A stretch of 64,000 bases of DNA from Cunninghamia lanceolata (taxonomy: Eukaryota > Streptophyta > Pinopsida > Cupressales > Cupressaceae): positions 19,169,001-19,233,000 of the forward strand of contig BSBN01000888.1 of assembly GCA_027924645.1 (NCBI GenBank), in the 5' to 3' direction. This document shows, piece after piece, positions 11,610-23,305 of the stretch (its first letter is position 1; each line of letters starts with the position of its first letter). Under the pieces are notes generated by a model. The model worked only from the letters and a program-made list of their open reading frames with translations. It was not told the DNA's origin and made no database searches. The translations under genes and the position numbers were made by a program.

Positions 11610-12844
11610 GGTAAATTATGGATTGCTTAATGTTTAGTGTCTTAGATGTTTGAATCCTCCTTTCACCCTATACATTCAAGGATGTAGGGTCGAATGCCAA
11701 TTCACTATCATACCCTAGATCACTGTGAGATGTGGGTAAGCTTGAATTAGGGAATTTAATTATCAATTTCTCTTCTATTATGCTTAATTGACCAGTAAAA
11801 CCCTAATTATTTAAATATCAAATCTCTTGCAATAAACTGATGAATACAGAAAAAGCTCTTGCAAAAGGAAGTAAAATATCAAATCACAAAGTACCTATTT
11901 TCGAGGTTCTGAGGTAGAATAGTTGAGGATATTGGAGCAGGTGCCCAAATCCAAGATTCTATTTTCTTTGCGGAATCCTAACCTCCTTCTGACACTGATC
12001 AGCACTGTAACTCATGTTTTTGGAAATTTAGCTACAGAGGACACTAGAATGAATGCCCAAGTCATATAAATGCTCTAGTGTCCTTCTTCTCTTCAGATCT
12101 AGAATCTTTGATGTCTGATAATCCTTCTTGCAACTTTACTTTTCCCAAATGTGAAACCTGTAATCTGTAATTACAAGACTTTGGGAGGCAGTTGTGGTGT
12201 TTAGAGGCTTGCCTCAGTCAAGCCCTAGAGGACACTTAAGTCTCCGAACACCATTGTCAGATAAAAAGTGTGTGTCCTTGTGAGACAGAGGCAAAAACCA
12301 AAATAAATGATGATGAAAATACAATATAATGTCACCTTGTAGTGAATCTCTCATGGGAGGAAGATGCTCTTCATTCCATGAGGAAATTGATGCTCAAATC
12401 TGCAAATACAAACACACAACCCACACAAGTCTACTCTTGCAACTTAATGAAATCCTTGAATCACCTTGAGAATGCCTAAAGTTCACAATGATCATCTAGT
12501 TTACAAATGAATGCCTAAAGATGCTTTTATATGCAACTACAAACACTCCTGCCAAGATTTTCCTAATTCAAACTTACCGTGTCGGCAAAGGACCTAAATA
12601 ACGGTCATAAATTGACACCTAAAAAATAGGGCTACCCCAAAATAGGGTAGGACTAGGGCGTGGGCACCCAAATCCTCCCCCTTATTTTGGGCAGGGTACA
12701 ACTCAAGGGGTCCTCCGAGGTCCCATTTGTCATGTTACCTAGGGCTCATTCCATCGGGATGCCAAATTATGAGGTAAGATGTCCTAAACACATAGAAAAG
12801 ACCTGGGAGCTAAACCTTATGAGGAAAAATCCCCCAAGGGGACA
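11610..12844 (-). repeat. 5' LTR (right copy) of the 6.0-12.8 kb gypsy-type element
   Basis: Second copy of the ~1.23-kb direct repeat. In minus orientation it begins TGTCCCCTTGGGGG at 12844. Confidence 0.8.
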
Positions 12845-13029
12845 TTTTCTAACGTTACATCAACGTGTATTTTATAACTAGTTTTTAATAGTAAAAAATA
12901 TTTTTAGAAAGTAACGTTTATGTCGTCACACATAATTTTTTTCTATAAAGGATAAAATTCTAATTTTTTAAATATAGGTTTTTAACATCAATATCTAGTG
13001 TATGGATATTTTTTCATAATTTTTTGTTA

Positions 13030-13535
13030 CTAAGAGCAAAGAAATCAAATGAAGATAAAAACACAAAATACATGCATACAAACACAAATCTTAACCTTCA
13101 AAGTGATCTCCTAGATAAGGTGGAGAGCCTAGTGCCCAAAGACTCTTGCTTTACCCATGGTTTTACTATGTGAAATTCTCTCAACCTGACTACAAATCAC
13201 TAAAACCTAGCTCAATTGATGAAGAGATGGAGAGATTTTGGCATAATAAGTTTTCTCAATGATCAAATGACTTCTATGATGGTGTATTTATAGGCTTTTT
13301 GGAGGGATTTTTGATCCAAGGGTTGAAATTCATTTTGGAGATTAATGGATGAGGATGAAAGTGAGGTGGAGGTCTTAGATTAGATCATGGAAAATGGAGG
13401 GATGAGAATAAATGTAAATTTTAAATTTGCCTTGCAAAGGTGTGTGTATTAAATGGGGGTAGATGAGAGGGATTAGATGTGAATTTTAAATTCACATGGG
13501 GAAGAGGTGAGGATTAAAAATGAGTTTTTAATTCA
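13030..13535 (+). repeat. Dispersed repeat, copy A
   Basis: Closely similar, in the same orientation, to 62745-63190. Shared words include TTTACCCATGGTTTTACTAT and GAAGAGATGGAGAGATTTTG. Non-coding; possibly part of an LTR or its flank. Confidence 0.7.
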
Positions 13536-13783
13536 TTTTGGGAATAGTGGTAATTAATGAAAGTGGGTAGTGTAAGAGGTCACTTATGGAGTTTATGACA
13601 AATGTATATAAAAAAATGTTCTATGTGGCATAAAAATCATTTTTTTATTTAGAGGATGTGGCAAGGAGTGTTAAACAAGGTTTGACCAAACTATTCAAGG
13701 TGACAAGTCTTATTAATATGGCTGTAGTAAATTAGGAAGTGGGTTAATTAGGGGTTAAGATTAATTAAATGGTGTTTTGTTTA

Positions 13784-13815
13784 GGGTAAGTGCATAAAGA
13801 TGGGGGGCCAAAAAG
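13784..13815 (+). repeat. Left terminal inverted repeat
   Basis: About 32 bp, inverted match to 33883-33914 with two substitutions; flanked on the left by TTTA. Confidence 0.75.
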
Positions 13816-13841
13816 TGGCTAAAATAATTTCAAAAAAATTT

Positions 13842-13960
13842 AAGTCATAACACGAGCGCATTATAATGCGCTCGCATTATGGCTCGGTAATGACAAGCCT
13901 AAGTCTTGTCATTACCAAGCCATAATGCGAGCGCGTTATAACACGCTCGCGTTATGACTT
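13842..13960. repeat. Near-perfect hairpin: two 56-bp arms and a 7-bp loop, carrying two GCGCGTTATAACGCGC-type palindromes
   Basis: Left arm 13842-13897, loop 13898-13904, right arm 13905-13960. Comparing the left arm with the reverse complement of the right gives 51 of 56 identical, and all five differences are transitions. Each arm also contains its own 24-bp palindrome of the GCGAGCGC/GCGCTCGC type around TTATAA. It lies 27 bp inside the left inverted repeat and just upstream of a TATA box. Confidence 0.85.
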
Positions 13961-13962
13961 GT

Positions 13963-13970
13963 TATAAATA
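13963..13970 (+). promoter_or_regulatory. Candidate TATA box of the 14.1-16.2 kb gene
   Basis: TATAAATA lies immediately downstream of the hairpin and 140 bp before the predicted ATG at 14110, a plausible distance for a plant core promoter with a ~110-bp 5' UTR. A further half-palindrome GCGCTCGCGTT lies in that leader at 14041-14051. Confidence 0.55.
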
Positions 13971-14109
13971 AAAAAAAGCAATCAAATTTCATTTCATTCT
14001 GATTTTCTCCTCTACCTGCAGCTTCCAAACCCTCAAAAACGCGCTCGCGTTCTACAAAACACCAATCAACACAAAAAGCTCATTGATTCCTCACGAAAAT
14101 ACCGCTGCA

Positions 14110-16202
14110 ATGTCGAGCACGCCAAAGGGGTGAGTTATCTTTGTTTTTTTGTTTGAATTTCTTTCTAAATAGGTAGGTTTTTGTTGATTTTTTATGTATA
14201 TTTTGTTAATTGTCAAGAAATGTTAATGCACCTCCTCCTCCTCCTCCTCTTCCTCCTCCTCAAAATCCATAAAATCCTGAGGAGGAAATACCTACAGAAA
14301 AACAACCTCCTCCATTCATTCCTCGACATGCCCCTAGAACACAAGATAATATAATGGGGCAAATTGAAAACAACAAAAAAGAAATTGAAGATATAATTGC
14401 AAGGTTGAAAGATCCTTCCACTTCAACCTTGCATAGGTCCACGCTTGCCGAATCTCTTGAGTCTATGTTATCAAATGTACATTTAATTAGCAAGCAAATA
14501 ACTAGTTGGACCGATAAAAAAAGAGAGTTTAGAGATTACTATGGAGACAAGTTGTCATACCAAGATGTCAAAAAATTACAAATTACAAAATTAGACTTGT
14601 GTTCAATTTTCACAAACCCACAAACAAATCAACCTCCACCCATTACATGCAAGAGCTTCCCTATCCATTGGTGCAACAACCAAGCAATAAGGGACAATTT
14701 CGGGCAGAGGTGGTGGATGGTTTTTGACTATCCTCCATGCAATAATAATGAGGTCCCGCAATACTTTTTGAGGAAACTCTACTACGAGTTTGTCCTCAAT
14801 AAAGTGCCAAACTATTTTGATATGCGGGAATTCCAGGGTAGAGGTGGGGGCTCAGCACAGGATAGACCAGGGGCACGTCTTGACCCACAGCAGGTAGTGA
14901 GACGAGTAATCAGTAGACCAGCCCACGGGCATGTTTCTATCCCTTCCATTGTGAAGGAGAGTGTTGAGGTCGATACACTGAGGTCGATTAGTGCCTTAAC
15001 CTAGAGCATCATAGAGCATGTCAGTCCTACAACACAGAGTGGGTTGGGAGATAGTGCGAGGAGTAGGGTCCCACTGCATACTTATCAGGCTTGCGGGTCA
15101 GCCTATGGTTATGACCCCATGGACAGTTAGGACGCAGATGCACAGGGTACATCTGTAGCTAAGCAGATGGTGATGATAGATACCCTCTTGAGTGAGACTC
15201 TCAGCCTTGATACTCAGGTAAATATTAGCAAGTTTATTGAATTTAATTTATTAAATTTCATTTTTGAAATACAAGATTAACTAATTTAAATTGATGATTT
15301 TAATGAAATTTTAGGGTCATAGCATCGATGCAGTTTTCAGTGGTTCTCCACCTGCATTTTTCACTAGATCATCTACTGTCGAGGTATGTAACTAGTAAAC
15401 AATTATAAATATTACATGTGAATAGCATCGTTATATGAATGGTATTCTAATTTCTAATTTTGGATATTGAATAGGTTAATACTATAGATTTCATGGCAAC
15501 ACCTACCAGCGGTGGTGGACTTCAAAGCTTTACGGAGGTAATAAAATAAATAGTTTAATGAATGAATTGTACTTACTAAATTTTTGTATGTGATTTGTGT
15601 GCTTTATTGTGTGTACTTCCATGTTTAGATGAACGTGTGTGTATGTTAGGAGCCATGATTTGCATCACTATTATAGTTTTTGTAATTGAATAATGTTATT
15701 TTATTTCCAGATGATGCAAGCTACGGAGACACCTCCCCATGTTCATAGGGCAATGGAGCAGGGTGTGGCCTCTGCGATTCATAGCTCCATGGCATTGACA
15801 AGGGCATGATGCAGATTAGTAAATTTCAATTTACATTCATTGTTATAGTTGTCTATTTTTAAAAAATCAAAAGATTATTGATTTGAAGTTTAATTTCTAT
15901 CTAGATGGTTTCTATAGTACATGACATCAGCAGGGCCTATTTCTGCCACTGAGGCAAGCGAGGAGACAGATTATATGTTAGCGGTAAGTGATTATTTTGT
16001 TAAATGTTTCATTTTTTTATAACATGTAATTTCTATATATTAATGTCTATACTTTTTATTGTAACAGGTAAAGATGCAGGAAGAACTAAATAGGAGGAGT
16101 AGCCCTCGGGTTCATAGTAGACCACCCACATGCATGTCTCCATCCCCTAGAAGATCAAAGGCTGCTCGTGATTTATTCTCTTCACCAGCCAGAGGGGAAT
16201 GA
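14110..16202 (+). pseudogene. Seven-exon gene of unknown function inside the 20-kb element; four in-frame nonsense codons
   Basis: Predicted exons: 14110-14129, 14218-15217, 15315-15383, 15475-15537, 15711-15818, 15918-15983, 16068-16202, all with GT...AG borders. The first intron is phase 2 and the other five phase 0, and each join keeps the frame, which strongly supports the model. The product would be ~490 residues: short start MSSTPKG, a polyproline run, an acidic EEEIPTEKQ segment, a region with Trp/Cys (SFPIHWCNNQ, QRWWMVFDYPPC, KLYYEF), then small Ser/Thr/Pro-rich exons ending FSSPARGE. Stops at 14270 (TAA), 15002 (TAG), ~15128 (TAG) and ~15808 (TGA) each suit a C-to-T change in CAA, CAG or CGA. 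I recognise no family. Its place beside the left end suggests a transposon accessory protein (inference). Confidence 0.6.
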
Positions 16203-16681
16203 CTTTTTATTGTGTTCCTTTGTTGTATGCCTATATGGCATTTGTGGACATATATTTTGTATTGTACATAGTTGACATTGTATGCCTATATGGCATTCTT
16301 GTAAGCCTATTTTGTATATATGTTATACTTATATCAACAGATATTGATGTATGCCTATATGGATATTTGGTTAATACAAATCTTTTTTATTGATAGAGTC
16401 CATACTTGCATTATAAATCCAGTTTTGAATAGATATTTGTAGATGGCTACTTCAAATATTTAAAGTTCGATTGTATTACATAGGATGTTTGCATTTTCTT
16501 TGATAGGCTTGATAGGCCATGGATTACATGATGGTGTTTGATGGAAAAGTATGGTACTAGAAGACTCTAGTTCATTCTCAATAGGCTTGTGATTGATAAT
16601 ATCTTTGCATGATTGCAGTTGATCTTGGATCATGGGCATGTTGTTAGGATTTTGATTGCATTGTGGTGTTTGATGGATAGG
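16203..16681. other. Downstream region of the seven-exon gene with short repeats
   Basis: TATGCCTATATGG recurs three times between 16.22 and 16.37 kb, in the likely 3' UTR, and TGGTGTTTGATGGA occurs twice near 16.53 and 16.66 kb. No gene. Confidence 0.45.
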
Positions 16682-16686
16682 CATGG
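16682..16686. other. Target-site duplication (left) of solo LTR
   Basis: CATGG directly before the LTR, repeated at 19175-19179 directly after it. Confidence 0.85.
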
Positions 16687-19174
16687 TGTAAGATACCCAA
16701 CTAGTTCTATGAAAATTTTTCCTTAAACAATTTTACTTGCTATCAATTCATCAACTACTTCAACAACACAAAGATATACATCAAAAATAACTACTTGAAT
16801 GAATCAACCTTAGAGTTGGGTACTTGTCTAGTTATTTGACTCAATCAACTTACAATGTCTTATTACATGGATAATGCTTTCAATAGCTTGAAGTTACAAC
16901 TTATTCAATGGAGATACAAAAGAAAGGCCTTGAAGCCTTGATGTTTACAATGGTGTCTACACTTGATCAACTCAATCAAACTTAATGATGTCAACTGAAT
17001 GTCAACACCTCACAATATCACAAGGGAGCATCACCTTGCTTGTTGAGGGAGCATCACCCCAACACTTGAAACTCACAGGCCTCAAGATCACAAGCTAAAT
17101 AGCTTTGCAGAGAGAATTCTGTCAAAATGATTAGATAACAAATGAATGAGAGGGCTTCTCCTTTTATAGGCCTTCCAAAGGCAATGAAGGCACATTTTTC
17201 AATACACAAAGAGGAACCAAGGCATGCTTCCCAAGAAGCATATACAATGGAATATTCCATCTGATGACTCATTCTGAGTTGGTAAACTTATCCAGGGGCC
17301 CTGACATGGATCCAAATGCTACCCTTCTGACCAATGAGCATTTAGGTAATTGTAACAACCTTAACTCCTTCTAGAGATCCTTAGGCACAGATTTCTAACT
17401 TGGGTGCCAAGTTGAGGTGATCTCCTCCTAAAGTTGTGCCTTGCCAACATTAGGTGCCTATTAGAGTTTATTGATGCTCTGGATTGTTTCCAAGAGTAGG
17501 TGCCCAAATGAGTTCTCTGGAACTTAGGTATTGATTTCATGCATCATGAGTTCTAGGCACCAATATGATGTCATAGTTGCAAGACTCTTAGGGTTAGGCA
17601 CCAACTGAAGGTAGTAGAGACCAGACTAGGCACCATCCTAAGCTGGGTACTTCCTTGAGGTGGTAGAGACATGGATGAACGTCTGGTGGGGTTTGATGAC
17701 TCTATATTGACACTCAAATTCACTTAGGTGCAATATTAGTGTTCTTCTGACTAGGCGCCAGATAGGAGGATTCTCAGGGGTTTTGGCACCTAGGTTACAA
17801 CTTGTCAATTTCTCAAAGAATCTTTGAAACACTTGACTTCCAAGGATTATCATCTTACCCTCTGATGGAGCACCTTGTTCCAAAATTGGTCTTGGGGACT
17901 TACATCTCTCTTAGGTGCATATTTGGAGTAATGTCAACTGGTATTAGTGCCTATTATCTCAATTCACACTTGACATCAAACTTTTGAATCTCTTTTATCC
18001 TAGCACCTTTATCTTCTATCAAGCGCCTAACATTCTGGAGGTGAATTCCATCTTAATCCAAGTCTTCAAGGTACTTCCAAGTTTAGGTGCCAAAACAAGG
18101 TTATGGAGGAGCAGAACCACGCCTTAGGAGGATGACTAAACCCTAGGCACCAATTTGAGGTTGCAAGAGCATAGGTATGCACCAAGCAGAGTTTGATGCT
18201 CAAAACATTAACATTATTCAGTGAAATCCTTTTTTGACTCTAGCCACCATTTGGAGGCTAGAAAGAGGGAAGTTGACACCAACTGCATTAGGTGCATTTC
18301 TGAGGTGATGGAGACCAATAAATGCGCCTTGTCCTCTAGCTCTATTCCTTGTTAACTTTACAACTTAGATTATCTAAACAACACTGAGAATGCTTCCCTT
18401 CTTCCTGATACAAGTTGAAAGATCCACTGGGCACCATTTCAGGTGTCTGGAGAGATCATCAACCAAGGGCGCTAATAGAGCCTTTAGCAAATAGAAAGAG
18501 CGCCTTACTTAGATTTGATTTATGGATGCCAGAATTGAGGAATTTTGTGCCTTGGCTAGGAGTTTCTCATTTCAATCTTGATTATTCATCTAAGTGACTT
18601 TCCTTAGCTCCCAAGCCTTCAATCTATCCATTACCCCTTGCTAGGCGCTCAAAATAGAGTGTTAACGCCTTATGAAGGTTAGGTGCATTATGAGGGTGGG
18701 GTAGGCAAGTGAGGGCACCAAACCAGGCCTTAAGACTTCTCTTCTCATCAAAGGCTTTCAATCCTAGGTGCCAGATCCAAGGAGGTCCAACCAACACATG
18801 CGCCTAGTGCTGTGAGTTCACCCAAAGGACATCTTTAACTTGAAAACTTTCAATCTTCATCCATCTATGCTAGGCGCTCAATTGGAGGATCCCTAGAAAC
18901 ATGTATAGGTGCCTTGAGGTTCTTAGGTGCTTAATTTGGATGATCCTTGTGCTAGGCGCTTAGTAAGGAAAACTAGAGTGAAATGGGCGCCTAGGCTCCC
19001 AAGCTTCCATACTTAGTCAAATTTTAGGGTTCTGACCTTGTTCCTGCAAAACAAACAGATAGAATTAGTCCAAAACCAATTCATTCCCTCATCATTTGGA
19101 ATTAGCCTCCAGGAATGAGGAATAGGCTAATCCATTATACACTTGATGATCAAGCCGGGAATGGGGACATGACA
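16687..19174 (-). mobile_element. Solo LTR, 2,488 bp, inserted in the 20-kb element
   Basis: On the plus strand it starts TGTAAGATACCCAAC and ends GGGGACATGACA, with perfect CATGG duplications outside both ends; no internal region or second LTR exists. In minus orientation it starts TGTCATGTCCCC, common in plant gypsy LTRs, and ends TCTTACA. It contains many TAGGTGCC/GGCGCC words from 17.4 to 19.0 kb. It arose by recombination between the two LTRs of a complete element (established mechanism). Because it interrupts the 20-kb element, it is younger than that element. Confidence 0.85.
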
Positions 19175-19179
19175 CATGG
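19175..19179. other. Target-site duplication (right) of solo LTR
   Basis: CATGG, identical to 16682-16686. Confidence 0.85.
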
Positions 19180-20879
19180 TACTAGGCTAATCATTTTGGG
19201 TTTTGCATGAGCCTTAGACAAGGTAATAGGCATAGGGCTTTTATCTTGCATAATGATTTTTTCAAACCAAGGGTCCATGATGGAAATGATTAAGGATGAT
19301 AGAATGTTTGGATTTTGGACTTTGTGATGTTTATGGTTGTAAATGTTTATTGTTTGGACTCAAATTTTGTGAAATGGTTGTTTGAAAGAGGACACATAAA
19401 ACACAACAATAAGATTGGTTTAAGTATGGATGCAAATGATGTTTACTAGTTTACTAATGTGATGATGTTTACTAATGTGATGATGATTACTAATGTGATG
19501 ATGATTTTGCATGTTTTCAATGGTTGGGATCTACAAGTTATGCATTTTTTTGGGATGCACACCTCATTGATTGTAGTAGGATGACTTGAATGCATATTGC
19601 CTATATCCACGGGATGACTTTGTTATTTTTCCTTGTCTATGCTCATTTGCGCATTGGTATGTTGCATTGGGATGAGAGGATGGATGTTTGCTTTGATAGT
19701 GATGTGTATTCGTCACCTAGTGATGGATGATCTTATATAGTGGTTGGGTGTAATGGACAAACTCTTGGATTATGATTATTATTTGTAGTGAGAGTGCTTT
19801 GACATCTTGGCTACTATTTTTAGGAGATGGTTATCTTCATGTGGTTGTAGATGTTGATCCTTGGTTTAGAGGTGTTTGGTAGTGTGTCTTGGTGGACTCT
19901 TGATTCTAGATTAGAGTATTAGCATGATACAATTTCTCTTGAGACTAGGATGTCTATATTGGTGCATGTGATCTTCTAGGAGGAGATGTTAGATCATGAT
20001 ATCATGTTTGGATACCTAATTTTGTAGTTGGAGTTTTGATAGTGGTCTTGTTGGTTCTCTTGGTATTGAGTACATTGGTCATGTGCTTGGGAGCTTCATG
20101 ATAATGTGGTGTTGCATTTGGAGATTAACATGGATTGATTGGTTGTAGGTTCTCATACATACTTCAAGACTTGGGTGAGGCTAGAGTTCTCTTGGGATTA
20201 GAGACACTTGTTGAGATGGTTACCCTTTAAAGGTTTTAGCAGGAAGACCAAGGAGACTTTCACTTGGATATGGGCGTGAGTTAATTATGGACCTAGAGAA
20301 GACTCTTATTGGAGAGAGTCATTGTGGCTTGGTGTATCTTCGATGAGCATTCTCATTCCCCACTCTTGGTCTACTCGGCAGACTATCATCTAAGAGGTAT
20401 TTCCCATCCTTTAGATGAATTTTTTTAATGCTTTATCTTCTCATGGTTATGGATCTTGAGCTATGGTTATTGGTTCTAGAGGGTTCATTCGAGGGGTGTC
20501 TCTAAACATGCTTTTTCTTAGGTGCTAAACTAGAGTTATCTAGATGCACAAGTGTGCATCCCTGAATGAAGTTCATTTTGTTAACTTAGTTCATCCTAGT
20601 GACTTAAGGGGTTGTTATATTCTTTAGGCGCAATCTTTCATAGACAAAAACATTCACTCCATGTTAAGGCACTCAAAGAAGGCTCTGGAGATGGAAAATG
20701 GTGCCTTAACTCACTTATGTAAATTTTAGACTTTTAGGCAATTGCAAGATGTCTTAGAGGGCTCAATTCTTCAAGGCGCCCATTTTGTTCACCACTTGTA
20801 GTATCACTTGTTCAAGGTGCATGTGTGATTTGGTGAAAAACAGGTGCTTAGACTGAATAGGCTTTCATTCTAACTTAAT
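19180..20879. other. Non-coding interior of the 20-kb element
   Basis: No ORF with recognisable domains. A short triplicated TGATGATG(T/A)TTACTAATG word lies at 19.43-19.51 kb. GGCGC/GGTGC words resembling those of the solo LTR reappear at 20.5-20.85 kb. Confidence 0.4.
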
Positions 20880-22645
20880 ACACTGCATCCTTTTGACGAT
20901 TTTTAGGGCAGTAAAAAACCTTTCACCATAGGCAAATGTCTCAAAGCTATAAAAAACTAAGAGAGGTTATTGTAGAGGCACTCTACGTGATCACGTTGGC
21001 TTAGATAGAATGTTTCTAAGTGACACAGTTTTTGAGTAACATCTCGTCAAAGATTGCTACCTTTTTGCACTTTGGACTCTTCACGGATATCATCGGTACA
21101 ATGTAGCTCAGACTGTTTCGACATGTTTGGGTGAAAAATAGGACCATGACTAGCGTAAATGTACCCATTTGGACGTGTTGGAATAGTCAGTTTGGTCACA
21201 TCAGGAGCTGGATGAAAGTTACACCCCTTTGCAACTTTACACTACCTCCTTTTGACGAGTTTTGGGGCAGCAGGAAACCTTTCAGCACGGGCAAATGCCT
21301 CAGAGCTATAAAAAACTGAGAGAGGTTATTATAGAGGCACTCTACGTGATCAGTTTCCTTAGGTAGAATGTTTCTAAGTGACATGGTTTTCGACTAACAT
21401 CTCGTCAAAGATTGCTACCTTTTTGCACTTTGGACTCTTTAGGGATATCGTCGGTACAATGTAGCTTAGACTGTTTCGACATGTTTGGGTGAAAAAAAGG
21501 GCCATGCCTAGTGTAAATGTACCCATTCGGACACGTTAGAATAGTCAGTTTGGTCGCATTAGGAGTAGGATGAAAGTTACACCCCTTTGCAACTTTACAC
21601 TGCCTCCTTCTGATAATTTTTGGGGTAGCAGAAAACCTTTCACCATGGGCAAATACCTCAGAACTATAAAAAATTGAGAGAGGTTATTCTAGAGGCACTC
21701 TACGTGATCACATTGCCTTAGATAGAATGTTTCTAAGTGACATAGTTTTCTAGTAACATCTCGTCAAAGATTGCTACCTTTTTGCACTTTGGACTCTTCA
21801 GGGATATCATCGGTACAATGTAGCTTTGACTGTTTCGACATGTTTGGGTGAAAAAAAGGACCATGCCTAGCGTAAATATACCCATTCAAATGCATTGGAA
21901 CAGTCAATTTGGTCGCATCAGGAGCAGGACGAAAGTTATACCCCTTTGCAACTTTACACTGCCTCCTTCTGACGATTTTTGGGGCAGCAGAAAACCTTTC
22001 ACCACGGGCAAATGCCTTAGAGCTATAAAAAATTGAGAGGTGTTATTGTAGAGGCACTCTATGTGATCATGTTGCCTTAGACGGAATGTTTCTAAGTGAC
22101 ACAGTTTTTGAGTAACATCTCGTCAAAGATTGCAGCCTTTTTTGCACTTTGGACTCTTTAGGGATATCGTTGGTATAATGTAGCTCAGAATATTTCGACA
22201 TGTCTGGGTGAAAAACAAGACCATGCCTAGTGTAAATATACCCATTCAGATGTGATGGAATAGTCAGTTTGGTTGCATCAGGAGTAGGACAAAAGTTACA
22301 CCCCTTTGTAACTTTACACTGCTTCCTTCTGATGATTTTTGGGGCAGTAGAAAACCTTTCACCATGGGCAAATGCCTCAGAGATATAAAAAACTGAGAGA
22401 AATTATTGTAGAGGCACTTTACGTTATCGCATTGCCTTAGACGGAATGTTTCTAAGTGACACGATTTTCGAGTAACATCTCGTCAAAGATTGCAGCCTTT
22501 TTGCACTTTGGACTCTTCAGGGATATTGTCAATACAATGTAGCTCAGACTATTTTGACATGTTTGGGTGAAAAATAGGACCATGCCTAGCGTAAATGTAC
22601 CCATCTAGATGCGTTGGAACAATCAGTTTGGTCACATCATGAGCA
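20880..22645. repeat. Tandem array of a ~359-bp unit, about 4.9 copies
   Basis: The anchor CTCCTT(T/C)TGA(C/T)GA starts near 20.885, 21.244, 21.601, 21.961 and 22.321 kb. Other anchors, ACATCTCGTCAAAGATTGC and TTTTTGCACTTTGGACTCTT, keep the same spacing. Copies differ at scattered sites. Apparent ORFs of ~62 codons recur in the units only because the units repeat. Confidence 0.9.
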
Positions 22646-23305
22646 GGACACCAAAAATGCAAAAGTTGCTTTGTGCAACTTGACAACATTGACACTTTTT
22701 TGCAACATGACTCAAAGACTCAAACTGACCCCAAATGACTCAAAGTGACTTAAAATCACCTTGATTTTGGTGCCCAATGTACGTTATAGAGGTCAAGGTG
22801 CTCCTTATGATTTAAACATCTTAGATGAGCACATAGGAAAGGAAAAAGCTCTAAGTTTCATCATCATGAGTGCCTAATATCAAGAGACTTTAATGGCTCA
22901 AACCTTAGCATGGAGTCCTAAGGCACATTTCATGTCTCCTTTCATCTAGTTTGGATCATCAAAATTGAATGAAATAAGTCTATTAAGCTTGGGCACCCTT
23001 GGTCTTCTTTTTATTCATTATGAGCACCTTGGGAGAATGGTATATATGTCATCATCATGATTGGGCACCCTGGATCCAGAGTGTTGGAGAGATCATCAAA
23101 TGGTCTCTAGAGGAAGTAGGGTGATTTATGAGTTTGGTCGCATCAAAAGCAGGACACCAAAAATACATAACATGATGATGTAAAAATGTGTACATACATG
23201 TAAAAATGTAGGAGGAAATAAAAAAAGACAAACCTAACAAATTAATGTGCATACTTACAACTCAATGTAAAATGACTTTACAAAATCAATGTGAATACTT
23301 ACAAA
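22646..23305. other. Non-coding spacer; edge of the tandem-array family recurs
   Basis: The segment GTTTGGTC(A/G)CATCA...AGCAGGACACCAAAAAT at 22.63-22.66 kb recurs at 23.13-23.17 kb, so the spacer is bracketed by two copies of the array edge. No coding sequence. Confidence 0.4.

Larger units (their letters stand above)
6038..12844 (-). mobile_element. Gypsy-type LTR retrotransposon on the minus strand, RT and integrase absent
   Basis: Two direct repeats of ~1.23 kb (6038-7263 and 11610-12844) bound a 4.35-kb interior. On the minus strand both LTRs start TGTCCCCTTGG; a purine tract reading AAAGTGGGGGC (plus coordinates ~7273-7283) precedes the left copy, which is therefore the 3' LTR. The only coding trace is a protease-like frame at 9018-10133. 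No primer-binding site or target-site duplication was clear, and LTR inner ends are uncertain by ~10 bp. The many LTR differences indicate an old insertion. It is either an internal deletion of a Tat-type gypsy element or a non-autonomous family. Confidence 0.75.

Noticed and set aside
21131..22036. Two similar 62-codon open stretches
   Set aside because: They are the same frame in successive 359-bp tandem units.
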